This document shows positions 1 through 10,988 of a DNA stretch of 64,000 nucleotides, piece after piece (within the stretch, counting starts at the first letter, position 1; each line of letters begins with the position of its first letter). Location: assembly GCA_037074765.1 (NCBI GenBank), contig JBAMDO010000211.1, forward strand, positions 28,983 to 92,982, in the 5' to 3' direction. Both the position numbers and the translations under genes were made by a program. The notes below the pieces were generated by a model that was not told the origin of the DNA, did no database searches, and saw only the letters and a list, made by a program, of their open reading frames with translations. The DNA is from Mansonella perstans (Eukaryota > Nematoda > Chromadorea > Rhabditida > Onchocercidae).

Positions 1-81
1 TTAGTAATTTAATTAAGTTTATGTAACACAAAGCTCAATCTTATCTCCATGCAAGAAATCCTTATTTCTCTCGCCATAGCT

Positions 82-315
82 TCAATTCAAAAATAAATTC
101 GAAATACCCATAGTAAAGAAGGGAAACAATGGCCATGGTTGACGGCTGAATGGCCGACGATTGTTCATTCTCATAATTTCAGTTCCTGATTGTTCCGTTA
201 ATTTTTTGATAAACGAAACAATTGTATATGAAATCGATAACGAAAATATATTTAACATTGATCCCAACAGTACTGCAATCAATATTAAAACAAAAAATGA
301 AATATTAATTTTCAA
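82..315 (-). CDS. possible small secreted peptide (77 codons), unrecognised
   Basis: The open frame starts with a hydrophobic leader (ATG at 313-315; MKINISFFVLILIAVLLGS), which looks like a signal peptide or a single membrane anchor. It is followed by a polar, aromatic tail rich in Pro/Phe/Trp (RRPFSRQPWPLFPFF). I recognise no family. It is not repeated elsewhere in the window, so there is no comparative support. A donor-like GTATTT lies near its end and could extend it out of the window. It could equally be a chance frame in AT-rich DNA. Confidence 0.2.
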   Translation of the reverse strand: MKINISFFVLILIAVLLGSMLNIFSLSISYTIVSFIKKLTEQSGTEIMRMNNRRPFSRQPWPLFPFFTMGISNLFLN

Positions 316-865
316 AGTAATAATTTACAATCGGTAAAACTATAATTTAGGAAATTTAGGAAAGAAAAAAAATTATGGATTGCGTTTTTGTGAATATTTC
401 ATTTGGAAAAAGTAATTAACAATCGAAGAAAGAAAAGGAAAGCTTCTTCAAATATCAAAAATTTCAGTGCACTGTGTGATTAAATTGAACTATTCATGTT
501 TTAGGTTGATTCCAGTAAATCTGTAACTTCCTAAAGAGCACATAAATAATCTTTAACTAATAGCCGATGATTTGTTATCTTTTTATTTTGATTTCATCGG
601 AACAACTCTTATCTTTTAAATGTTGCACATTTCATTGCGTGTATCCGAATTTTAGCCAGTATATTGTACCGAAAACCTTAATTAAAGCTTCCCTGCAAAT
701 TGAATTTATCTCACATTGCAGTTCTATTGAGAAAACAACTAAAGCTATAAATAAAATGTAAAAATAATAGAAATAAAATGGAAAGGCAAATATATATCAC
801 ATATACACTAATGAGTTGCTTCTAAGTGAGCGGTCAAATTTAGCAGTCGAAGAAATTTCATAATT
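316..865. other. non-coding, partly repeated at 13.6 kb
   Basis: I see no convincing gene here. The stretch around 625-865 (from the gcgtgtatccg motif to the agcagtcgaagaaattt motif) recurs with scattered differences at about 13590-13850. That makes this the left edge of the duplicated material. Confidence 0.5.
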
Positions 866-867
866 TT

Positions 868-1012
868 AAGCTTATTCAGCAATTTATTTGTAAATTAAGC
901 TTATTCAGCAATTTACTTATAAATTAAGCTTATTCAGCAATTTATTTATAAATTAAGCTTATTCAGCAATTTATTTACAAATTAAGCTTATTCAGCAATT
1001 TATTTATTTAAA
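868..1012. repeat. 29-bp minisatellite, five copies
   Basis: Five tandem copies of a 29-base unit beginning aagcttattcagcaattta start at 868, 897, 926, 955 and 984. The same unit occurs once near 13840 and, in a more open-reading form, near 14252. The array abuts the stop codon of the three-finger-like gene at 1004. Confidence 0.9.
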
Positions 1013-1585
1013 AACCTCTTGCTCTACAAGTTTTTCCAAATCAGGTGGTTTCTTTATAACTCCTTTCCGGACTCGTTTCTGATAATTACGGATAGTGCTA
1101 TCAACACCATTCATGTTACAGTTGTGCTCAGTACAAGCGCATAATCGTGCAGTATCACGACTTGTTGAACGTTCAGCGCACGCTCCTTCCTGAAATAATG
1201 CATTCTGTTGAAGCAGATAATTTTTAATTGATGAATTATTATTCACTGATTTTCCAATTTTTTCACTTGTTCAGTTTTACCGGTTTGACAATAAAATGAA
1301 GTAACTCACTTCCATATATAATTAACAGTAAATGGTACCGTAGTGCCAAATATCAAATCAATTCCAACTAAAGAACGATATTTGTCTTCACAACCACCAT
1401 ATTCAATGGTTTCTCCAGCTTTTTTGTCTAGGAAAAAAGTAACGTCTCAAGAGAAACCAAAAAATATTTTGACACATCAATTTTTGCATTCTAACAAAAG
1501 CACTCAATTATTTAATATTAATTGATTTACTCATTCGTATCGTTAGCATACATTTCTCACGTGTAGTTCTTACGTAATTTGCTTT
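1004..1585 (-). pseudogene. Cys-rich three-finger (Ly6-like) protein, copy 1, frameshifted
   Basis: Three exons are readable on the minus strand: 1531-1585, 1310-1427 and 1004-1189, with GT-AG borders and compatible phases except for one break. The product runs through KCMLTIR, YGGCEDKYRSL, EEGACAERS and finally CACTEHNCN, with a basic tail ending LVEQEVFK. The closing C-x-C-(4)-CN is typical of three-finger/Ly6-like and nematode ET-module proteins, which are secreted or GPI-anchored; family assignment rests on that pattern only. No signal-peptide exon was found. Relative to the copy at 15.3 kb, the middle exon has lost one base just before its donor (TGTGAA became TGGAA). This shifts the frame and removes a cysteine, so this copy is probably dead or mis-spliced. 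Confidence 0.45.
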
Positions 1586-1848
1586 CTTAAAAAAATTAAT
1601 CTTAAATGTGGAGAATTATGAACCTTTAAAATTTATAGATGGAAAAAAAATTGATTTTCTGTGTTTCAATAATTTGATGATAAAACGTGATCTTTCATTC
1701 TTATTCTCATCAAATGCATTTTAGCAGTAATTGCTCTTAAACGTAATTACAATATTAATATTTTCACAATTGCTTTTTCATTAATATTTTAATAAATTAA
1801 AACTAATAAAATATAAGACTTGTTGATGAATTCAACACTGTAACAACC

Positions 1849-3203
1849 CGCATTACCAAGCACACAATCATCCATAAGACAATCATTCATTGTCAGTCCA
1901 TTTTTCTTTTGATACATTTTTCTTTTTGGTATAACACGTTAATGATGCACTAGTAAAAGGTTTTAGAATATTCATATCCATAGCTGTTCCATAATGAGCT
2001 AGAAAACTGAAATTTTTTCAACTTATTACAAATACATATGTTTTCTCGCTATTCATGTCTTAGACAAACGTGATACATAAAGATTTTTTATTTCATATGG
2101 ACAATTGACCTCTATTTTTATATAATATTACAGATATTCATAAGTTTTCAGTATTCACAAACAATAATTCTGCCTTAACAAATTATAAAATTCCATCTCA
2201 ACATGTTAATCCTATCCTGGACATGAAAGTGTAAAGTTCATTTAGTAATACAAGAAACTTACTACTACTTGGGATGAATCTGACCATTGTCGATCGAATC
2301 ATTTACCATAAATGCTAATGAAATTGCTTGGATTTTGCTGATATACTCTGATCTATGCCTGATCTCCAGATTATTTTTAGGGTAACAATGATCTAGTAAT
2401 ATAATTAAAGTATTTCATGCAAAATATTTGTTTTGTCTAATAAATAACAGTGCCGAAAAAAGAGTGATCAATTCCTGAAATGCAAATTACAAGCAAAATA
2501 TAAATCATTATGGCACAATAAATCAGTTCATTCATTGGCATTACAATGGTAAATTTGTTAAAAAATTCAAGAAATTGAAATAATTAGCAAAAAGTAGAAA
2601 TTATATATTTGGAAAAATTGAAAATTTGTAATAAAAGTGTGCATTCTATGCAAAAAACGAATAATAATGGACAGCATAAATTCAATTTATTTCTATCACA
2701 TCATAAGCAATGTATTGCAACAACTTTATCATGTTTGAGCATATCTATAAGATGCATATTGAAGTTTAATTTGAGAAATTCAAATCAGCAAATATTTGAA
2801 AGATTGATTCTAAAAAGATTAACCATCCGATAGTTAAGGATTAAGCCATATTCATAAAGATAAAATATGAATATATTGCAATTTTAATTGAATTGTTCAT
2901 TTTAAATAACTATTAGAAGACAAAAATGTTTGAAGGAATGAACAATGACACCGGATGTAAGTGTCAGAACATAAGTGGAAAGTTAACAATGGGATGATGT
3001 CAAAAAAGATTTTGGTACTTACGTATAATCATAAAGTTCATGGCAAAGCCAGCTTAACCTCCATGATGACTAGAGGGAGCCTACTAAAGTTCTATCTCTA
3101 ATCCTGGATATATATATATATAGAAAAGAAAAACAGTATACAGGCAGCTTTTATAATCAAAGGCGCATGCTTATCCACTATCGCTTCAATCAGCAATTAT
3201 TCG
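1849..3203. repeat. dispersed duplicated block S, copy 1
   Basis: The block begins at the cgcattaccaagcacacaat motif and ends at a tatatata tract followed by agaaaagaaaaacagtatac and a tccactatcg motif. The same block is at 12229-13573 (nearly full length) and, with internal deletions, at 16138-16228, 26305-26835 and 38028-38555. I see no convincing gene in it; the open frame at 2609-2833 is low-complexity. It marks the junctions between duplicated units. Confidence 0.85.
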
Positions 3204-5758
3204 TTGGTTATTCCATCGGACTGTTCTGTTTGATTAATATCCTTTCCGCTATATTATAAATAGTCTTGCTCGTAAAATTTTTATCACTCGACATCAATCG
3301 CAATTATGTTATTTTTTTCTTGAGACTGCTTGGTAAATTTAAGTCATCGAATCCATTACTGAAACGCATCTATGAACTGAAAATTTTTCGATTTAAAAAT
3401 TCCTTTTGTCTTAATAGCTTAACTGAATTCGTCGTCACCAGTATATCTGAATTTTCATTGCGGCCATTCAATTTTTGGTTTTTTCAGCAATTTTGGGCTT
3501 TCCCACCATGATTCGCAATTTTGAAACTTAATTGATAACATTCCTCTGGTTGCTAAGTCCACGGAATTTTGTTCACCTGGTATATATCGAAAGGTAAAGT
3601 CGCCTTTCGTATTTCTTCTACTCAATTTTGAACGAATCGAGGAAGCAATTTAGAATAATTCTTAATCCAAAATAAAGCATGTTTTGAGTCCGAGCATAAT
3701 GTTACAGGTATATTTTTCAATTTTAATTGTTTTAATGCAATGTGAATTCGTAAACCAATTAATATCGTTGGAGCAATTCGAGATTTAGTCTATATTGGGA
3801 ATGAGGTTAATTTTTAACCTATTTTAATTGGATGTTCTGTGTTGACAGCATAAACTTCTGTTGCGTCTGCAAAAATAGATGCATCTGTAAAAAGGTGTAT
3901 CTTTAATTGTTTACTGAATTTATCACAAACTTCGGTAAATTAGTCGACATTTCGTAATCATTTTGTGCCATTGTTGCTCATTTTCTTTGCTTAAGAATTA
4001 ATCTCAAGATCTATTCTGCTTCCATAAATATTGAAGAAATAATTTGAATGATCCCAGTGGATTACATTGCGAGGCAACGAATTACAGAATAGCCCTCTTA
4101 ATGATTTGTTTTCCGGTCCATGGTTTTAAAGTTACACGACCAATTAATCCGAGGAAATTATTTTTTCCCATTTGTCGTATTCGACTATTCGTTCGTATTC
4201 TATCTGTAGAAAGGCCTTTTCAATATCGGCTCACTATTTCCATCATCTGGACTCTTAGTAGAACTCTGACTAAGTCTGGTAGCAAAACAGGCCTCGGATA
4301 GCACTTTGTTTAAACTCTTCTTTCCTTGAAGGTGTAATGAAGCGTCATACACGATTTTTAGTTTAGTTGTGTTTTTATCAAGAATTAATACGCCATTATG
4401 CGGTAAATAGTGTACAACATTCATCTTTTATTGGAGTCCGAGTCTTCGATTATGTCTAATTATTTTGTTCTTTGATAATATTATCATATAAGTTGAAAAA
4501 TGATTCCTATTATAATCGATTGGCCAGATTTTTTGGACTTCCCAAGCGTAGTCTAAAATTGTTGCTCAATTTATCCTTTAATTCTTTCAATGGCTATCTC
4601 ACTCGATATCTACCGTTGTATTTTGTTATGAATTTCTTGAATTGTTTCAATGTCTGTCAGTGTTATCGATACTAGTCCTTCCTGTATTTCCATGATTTTT
4701 AGCTTTCAAAAATTTTTCGTTTCTGACCTGGAGTTTAATGTGATCATCCAAATTGTAATTAGAAATATGTAGCAAAGTTGATTAATATTGCCATTTCCAA
4801 CTATCATTGGTTCAACTTTTGTATGAAGTAATGAGAATCCGGATTTAGTTTTTCGATTTTATTCAGTTTTAAAAATTTCTAGAAATGATCCGCTCCAATT
4901 AAGATATCGTCTTTTCCAACAATTTTTTAAATTCATCGTTTGATTGGTCATCAGTATTTTAATAACATGTAATTCATTGGTCAAATATTCGATTACATTA
5001 GCGCGTATTTCTATCATCTCCGTTGATTCGTATACTGAGCTGCGCGTGAGCTACTACGCATGATTTAGGGTGTCTAATATCGAAAAGAACTTATTATTTA
5101 TCAGTTTCTGTTAAATCTAGTCACTGAACTATTTTCTTCCATATAAAAAATAATTGTGACCCAATGTTAAATAGTGCTAAAACTTCTTCCTTTCGTTCTG
5201 ATTGTAATGGATTAAATACAATTGTAGCAAGGTTTCTTCATCTTGTTTTTTAGTTACTGTATTTACTTGAGTTATTATTGTCGGATTGTAGTAAGTTGAT
5301 TAATCTTCCAGTTTATTGAATTCTTCGTTTGTCTAGCTTTACTCGTATAAACAAGAAACATACCTCACCTAAGAATAAGCAGAATTCAAGAAGCTACAAT
5401 GAAATGTCAGCAATAGCAACTACCCATAACGAAAAAAGGTTCCTTATCCTACAGCAATGAAAAGCATAATCAAACAAAGTGAATGTCTGGCAAATACCGT
5501 AGTCCACAAAGTTTTTTCGAATTTGATTGATTTCTTTTTTTACATAGTACAGTGTTATTGAGCAGCTTTGCAGTAAAAACATTTTACTTTCTTTTGTATT
5601 CTTCGCCTTGATATATCTTCAAAAAATAATACATTTCTTCATCTCATTGAACGTATCATTCGAGTATTTACTGTGGGATATGTCATTCACTATCCCAGTG
5701 ATTTTGACCACAAAATGTACATGGTCTTCTGATATCACTTTTCATTGCTGCAGGACAC
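3204..5758 (-). mobile_element. decayed BEL/Pao LTR retrotransposon, gag-protease-RT-RNase H part
   Basis: Read on the minus strand, the order is protease, reverse transcriptase, RNase H, with many stops and frameshifts. Around 5140-5210 a protease-like [13 protein letters not shown] appears; the catalytic Asp of the usual LFDxGSQ is Asn. At 4200-4424 a BEL/Pao RT start reads HYLPHNGVLILDKNTTKLK then VYDASLH. At about 3545-3715 RNase H reads SDSKHALFWIK and, after a frameshift, RYIPGEQNSVDLATRG. These are hallmark BEL/Pao (not Gypsy or Copia) segments. The left edge at about 3204 interrupts block S. The right edge at 5758 is a deletion relative to the 16-19 kb copy, removing gag 5' and the leader. 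No LTRs remain. Confidence 0.8.
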
Positions 5759-6300
5759 TTTTCTTTGATTCTCTTTTTCTTTTTTTTTTATTCAAATCAT
5801 TTTAAAATATGAATGAATACGACAGTATTAAAAAAATAAATTTAGTACAAACAAAAGGAAACAAAATAAGAGAATTCAAAACGCTAAATTATTTTTCTGT
5901 ACTGCCATGTTTCTCTTAAACTTATCAAACAATGTGAAACACTTGACATATTTTCATCTACAGAAGCAGAAAAAGAAATGAAAAAAAAAGGCCGTATATT
6001 CACTATTTCAGGTTCGGCCTAATAAAAATAATTGTTTTATTCATCTTATCTGATAATTTGTTAAAAATGAAATAATCACCACATAATCCTTAGACGTAAT
6101 GAGAGATATTCCCGAGCATGCAGTGCGAGAAAAGATGAAATAAGAGCTCATGAATATGTTCGTAGGAATTATGGCTTCTTGACCGAAAATTTTTATGGAA
6201 AATTTTGGCGGAAAATTGATTAATGCGAATGCGAATTTTACATCAGAAGCTGATTGCTCTTGAATTAATATCGATTGCTCGTATACGGCATAATCCCACA
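5759..6300 (-). pseudogene. older degraded copy of the 7TM receptor's last exon and tail exon
   Basis: On the minus strand 6090-6300 resembles the final exon of the receptors at 9, 23 and 35 kb (YEQSILIQ, FGQEAIIP, YFIFSRTA). The sequence encoding the end of TM7 and the following basic segment is missing, about 35 bases, which throws the frame. A diverged tail exon with the same polypyrimidine acceptor (TTTTCTGCTTCTGTAG) follows at about 5890-5960. No other receptor exons are present. This predates the present array, since it is much more diverged than the three full copies are from each other. Confidence 0.75.
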
Positions 6301-7163
6301 TCTTGTATCCATCAATAGAATATTTTAAGTTTTATATTTAATTTAACATAAGCAATGAAGTATCATTCAATAAACTTTGGAAGGATCATGTGAATTTCGT
6401 AAAACTTTCGAAAAAATTTAAAACAGTCAAAATTTTTATAGCACGAAAGGTTAAGACTTTTGAATTAAAAGGAAAACTATTGTAGATTTTTTTCAACGAG
6501 AAACGCTTTATCAGATGACAGTTGTTACTGATTTATTTTCATTCATAAAATTTTATTCATTGTGTTCCGTGCTTCTATGTCTGCCATAACTTTTTTTAGG
6601 ATGAACACTGGAATAGCTGGAAGTGTCATTAAATTTGTTATTTTGTGCTCATAGTATTGCGAGAAACAGTTCTTTACTCATTCCACCGTATAAAATTAAC
6701 TAGAAACATACATCCTTCATTTCTGTTCACAGAATAAAGTTTTACCGAGAAATGCTGGAAAAGGACTGAATTGTACAAGAAATCTTGCAAAAGAATAATT
6801 AAGAGAGTCTCCTTTTGACGAATTATGAGAAAAAATGCCTAATGCACTTTAAATCAATGACAGTGAAGATAATAAAAATGCGCTATAACTCCAAGCGTTT
6901 TTTTAATGTTACGATACATGTCAAATTTGCAAAAAATTCCAAGAGTTTAAGACTCCCAAGGATGAATGCATAATTCACTTCAGTAAAACGACGATTATTT
7001 CACCGAAATTCCTAAAATGTCACATTAACTCATTAAGAAACTTCCAACTTCTGACATGTTCCTTATTGGATGACGGCTAAAGACTCCAATTAAAATTTAT
7101 TTATTACTCGTCCAGTTATCTTTATTAATTTCATCTGATAAATTTATGTTCGAGAGTACATAC
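6301..7163. other. non-coding, conserved between units
   Basis: No gene is seen. The sequence is repeated almost unchanged at about 19801-21187 and 30545-31930. Both other copies carry roughly 530 extra bases (20030-20555 in the second unit) that are absent here. The absence point is flanked by a short near-direct repeat, ttgttact.atttatt. Confidence 0.7.
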
Positions 7164-7974
7164 TGAGTGTTACCGTCACAGAATACAAAAACCCAATACC
7201 AAACAAGTAAAACGTTGCACCCATCGTTCCACTAATCAGATTTTCAAACATTGCGATCAAAACTCTTTATTGAAAAAAACATAGAGAATGAATATGTCGT
7301 TTGTTACTAAAATCCCAAGTAACCCGCTTAAGCACAACAGAAATAAAGAGTGAAAACCAGTAATCTTGCTTTTGCTGATCTCTTTTTCATTAACGCGAAA
7401 GCTATAAAGCACACTTATCAAAATCCACTGGAGTTAGAATCAAGGAACTTAGCATGCCGATTCTTAACTGTATTCGGCACGGAAATCAGCATTTCATCAA
7501 CTTTGTTCCGTTTATTTGTTTCTAAATAGTATTGCTCAGCATTGTTCCAGCAAAATACATATATCAGTGCGATTTCCCTGAATGTTGTCGTGATGAAGGG
7601 CGATTGATGTTATATTCAGTAATGCTTTAAATTTGTAATGTTTTCAACAAAACTGACTTAATTGCTTATGTTTTGCACTGAAATCTCTCCCATAAAGCAT
7701 CAGTTAAAAATAAGTGTTTGCGAAAGTTTAAAAAGCAAGAACGAATCTGAATAATTCTCAGGAGAAAACTCTCATTAGCAAATTAAAATGGAAATTCGAT
7801 TGCTACCTCTATACGCTCATATACCTCAGCAGAATAATATGTAGAACATCACACTGACTATCCAGATAATCTTTCCAGCAAGACTAACTTGAGATATTCC
7901 AATTGGAGATTTGTATTTCACACAGGTAAAGAAAATTTTGTGTAAATCAGAATAAATCAGTAGTTCGTCATCTT
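7164..7974 (-). pseudogene. possible DEG/ENaC-like channel exons, copy 1 (frameshift in TM1)
   Basis: Exon-like blocks on the minus strand: 7807-7974, 7679-7746, 7429-7577 and, less certainly, one ending at 7164. The first reads KIFFTCVKYKSPIGISQ then AGKIIWIVSVMFYILF, and after a one-base frame change SAEVYERIE. This matches the DEG/ENaC pre-TM1 pattern (F...S..GI....W plus a hydrophobic helix and Y), though the classic His-Gly is absent. Phases join 7807 to 7746 and 7679 to 7577 cleanly (…WERFQ/EIALIYVFCW…). A three-base in-frame insertion in the third unit and mostly silent changes in the first exon favour past coding on this strand. The last block has a glycine-rich hydrophobic stretch (SGTMGATFYLFGIGFLYS) vaguely like DEG/ENaC TM2. 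Family and gene ends are uncertain. Confidence 0.35.
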
Positions 7975-8795
7975 CTAAAATGTTTCATATTTTGAAAAAA
8001 TCATTTCATTTCATGCATAAATGATTCTTATGTAAAGTTCTTTCTCCTGAAAAAATTCCAAAATCATTCAAAATCTTTGAGATCTCAAGGAAATAGAAAA
8101 ATTACAACAGTCAGTCCATCACTTGTTAATCAGTTCAACTACAAAAATTCATTCGCAGTAATATTTCAAAATCAAAATATATACAAATGTGAACACTTCC
8201 AAGATTTGAAACGTTCTATCACATCCACAAATCAATTCGAGATTCAGAGAACTGAAAGAAAAATTTGACTAGATCCAAATTTACAAAATCCGAGAAAACA
8301 ACCGATCAAATTAGAATAGATTCATAAATTTGGATATTTTGAACAAATCAACATATCAAGAAGTGAGAAGAAAGGTGGATAGTTGAGAATTCTTGGGATT
8401 AGCTTAAAAATAATATTTGCACTAATAAATTTGAATAAAATTAATCGATTTGAAAAAACCGAAACTCAAAAAATTTCTGACACAGATTATACAAATTTAA
8501 AAAATTTTAAACTGGAACTATTCATTGCATGATTGAAATTATAAATATCGCAGTTCATCTAGCAATCATTAAATTCATATGATCATAATGATAGAAAACA
8601 ATTAGTAATTTGCACATGGAAATTAATATGCTAATAATAAAAAACTTAATTACATACTCAGTAATTAATGAATTCGAAAAAAATGGAAATTCAAAAGGTT
8701 CAATTATTTTTGCTTTATCAGTTTGTATGTTCTTTTAGTTTTCACTTCGCGTTTCTTCTGTCTTTGACTTTGTTTCTAGAATTCAAGAGGCTAAA
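7975..8795. other. non-coding spacer between channel-like and receptor exons
   Basis: This is repeated at about 22043-22868 and 32753-34636; the third copy is interrupted by a BEL/Pao fragment. An exon-like minus frame at about 8130-8260 with a good TTTCTTTCAG acceptor is open here. It is closed by a TAA in the other two units, so I do not call it. Confidence 0.6.
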
Positions 8796-10988
8796 TTATT
8801 TTTTTGTCGTAATAAAATCATTTGAGGCCATGTTTTTCTTAAACTTATCAAACACCGTTAATACACTTGACAGATCTTCATCTACAGAAGCAGAAAAGGA
8901 AATGAAGCAGAAGAACCATGTATTCACATTTCATGTTCGGAAATTACTACCACAACCAGAAATTGAAGTTGTAAGAAACAGAAAGAGCATTTTCTGTCAT
9001 CTAAAATTTTTCTACTCATCTTCCCTTATTTGGTAACTTACATTGTTTAAAATGAAATAATCACGATCTAATCCTTAGAAGCAATGAGAGATATTCCCGA
9101 GCACGTTTGTTAGTTATAAAAAAGGCAAGCGGCAATGTAGTGCGAGAAAAGATGAAATAAAAGTTCATGAAAATATTCGCCGGAATTATGGCTTCTTGAC
9201 CGAAAATATGTATTAAAGACTTTGGCAGAAAGTTAATTAATGCAAGTCCGAGTATTACTACACCAGAAGTCGATGCCGCTTGAATTAATATCGACCGCTC
9301 GTATTTGACAGTTTCCAGCGTATTCGTTCCACGTCTTGCAGCGGTCACTAAAATTCTTAAATTTTAAATTTAGCTTGACATAATTAATAATATAGTATTC
9401 AATAAGCTTTGGTAGAATCATGTGAATATTAGAAAACCTTGAAAGAATTTAAAACGGCCAAAATTTTTTTTAGTAATATAACGTTGAAATGCAAAAATTT
9501 AAGATGAAATTTTAATTTTACAAAAGGAAAACAATTTACTGACTCCCATTATGATTGCTAACTGAAGTGACACGTCTTCGTATTTTGTAAATAATTGCCA
9601 AGTACATAAAGACCATTGAAACGCACAGAAATAGCAACCAAGCATGTATAAAACTTCAATGCAATTTTTAATGAATTTCAATTAATCTTAAACACAGCAT
9701 CATGAAATACAAACGGCAGCACTAGTTTACAATTCCTTGTTGTATTTAAATCGAAAGAATTATGCATTTTCATAAAGTTTTTTAAAGCATTGCAAACCTT
9801 TAATGTCTGAAAAAATTAAAATCGAATTTAAATATTTGACTACAAAAACTTCAAGCAAAATTCAAGTTTAACCGTAGAAGATGTCTGTCACTTTTACTTG
9901 ATTGGCTTCTAAAGCTTCTTTCCCAGAATAAAATCGAAACATGAAAACTTCTCGAGATGTAATAAAAATCCACAAATGTAATGGCTGAAAGTTTCGAACT
10001 GAATATGAATAATTAGTCGTGAGCCTGAATTTGTGCTATAATCACTATATTGAAACAATAAAACACTATTTGCAAAATTGTCAAGAATGATAATGAAACA
10101 GTAACCGACAGCATCGCATAGCATGGCTCAAAAATGAGTAGTTTTTATAAGCTCTTTAAAAACGAAATAATCATTTTAGAGATTTTAAAGAAAAAATTAG
10201 TACGTCATACCAAGCGCTGCCAACCATAAGAAAAGGAGTGAAAAATACAGTTTTCTGGATTCGAAAAATGCAGTGCGTTTTGGGGAAATTACGATTAGAA
10301 AGCGATTCAACGTCAAAAAAAATGCAAAATGTAGCATGGCGTGAAATGAAAAGATTTTGACTGTGGCGAATATTCGGTTGATCCACGCTGCTTTGCGGGC
10401 TGACAAAAAACAAAAAATTTTAATAAAATAAATTTAAATATCGCAACTTTTAATCATTTGACCAGAAATTGGTCATGACTTAATTACCTTACCCATCGCA
10501 CATGTTCACAACCTTAATAGTCATTCATATGAATCGTATACCAGCCATTCCACTCTTGATTAGATCAATAAGAATTTAAAACGGTCTAAGATATACTTCT
10601 TCAAGAATCCTCTTCTTTTTAACTTTAAATAAATATGCAAATAAATTAGCCTACCGTATTCTTCAGTTAGTAATATTTCAGGAAGCAAAACAATTATATA
10701 AGGAATAAAACTTATTAGGTGAACAATAACAATTTGGGATATGATAAGGATGATTGAACGAGAGTAACGATTCTCTCGATCACAGGATACCACAGCCATC
10801 AGTACATTAATAATAACACCACACAGCAAAAAGAGAGAAATCAAGACGACTGTTGCGTATTTTATAATTTTATGCTTCTCATCTCTTATGTCCAGTACAT
10901 CCGAGCAATTTAGAGGCGATATTAGCAATAATACAATAATACAATAATAACACGCTGCCATGCTATGGTGAATAACTTTTCTCGCCAT
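8796..10988 (-). CDS. seven-transmembrane receptor (nematode serpentine type), copy A
   Basis: Model: exons 10655-10988, 10211-10399, 10000-10126, 9544-9653 and 9061-9347, 348 aa, all phases consistent. The protein has a hydrophobic leader (CYYCIIVLLLISPLNC), TM1 (YATVVLISLFLLCGVIINVL) and TM2 in exon 1. TM3, an NRF motif in the DRY position (LTLNRFLIVISPKR) and TM4 are in exon 2, ECL2 in exon 3, TM5 with a KIRRR loop in exon 4, and TM6-TM7 in exon 5, ending in a basic segment. This is the layout of rhodopsin-like nematode chemoreceptors (srx/srsx-like); I cannot fix the subfamily. A possible 21-nt microexon at 9715-9735 (NCKLVLP) fits phase too. The start lies nine bases after a TTCTAG that could be a cis- or trans-splice acceptor. 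A tail exon (8796-8881) follows, but the donor that would reach it is destroyed in this copy (C-GTCTAAG became CTTCTAAG), so this copy should end RIRS. Confidence 0.75.

Noticed and set aside
2609..2833. Plus-strand frame MEKLKICNKSVHSMQ… conserved with 12982-13179
   Set aside because: Conservation is explained by duplication of block S. The copies diverge by frameshift and the block is deleted in other units.
8130..8260. Minus-strand exon-like block with a good acceptor (ICGCDRTFQILEVF)
   Set aside because: Open only in unit 1; the other units have TAA at the same place.
8668..9036. 122-codon plus-strand frame repeated in all units
   Set aside because: It is antisense to the receptor tail exon, is AT-noise rich, and its end differs by frameshift between units.
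9715..9806. Alternative ECL2 exon of receptor copy A
   Set aside because: Copies B and C have four extra bases that break this frame. The simpler five-exon model joins exon 3 directly to exon 4 in all copies. A 21-nt microexon remains possible.
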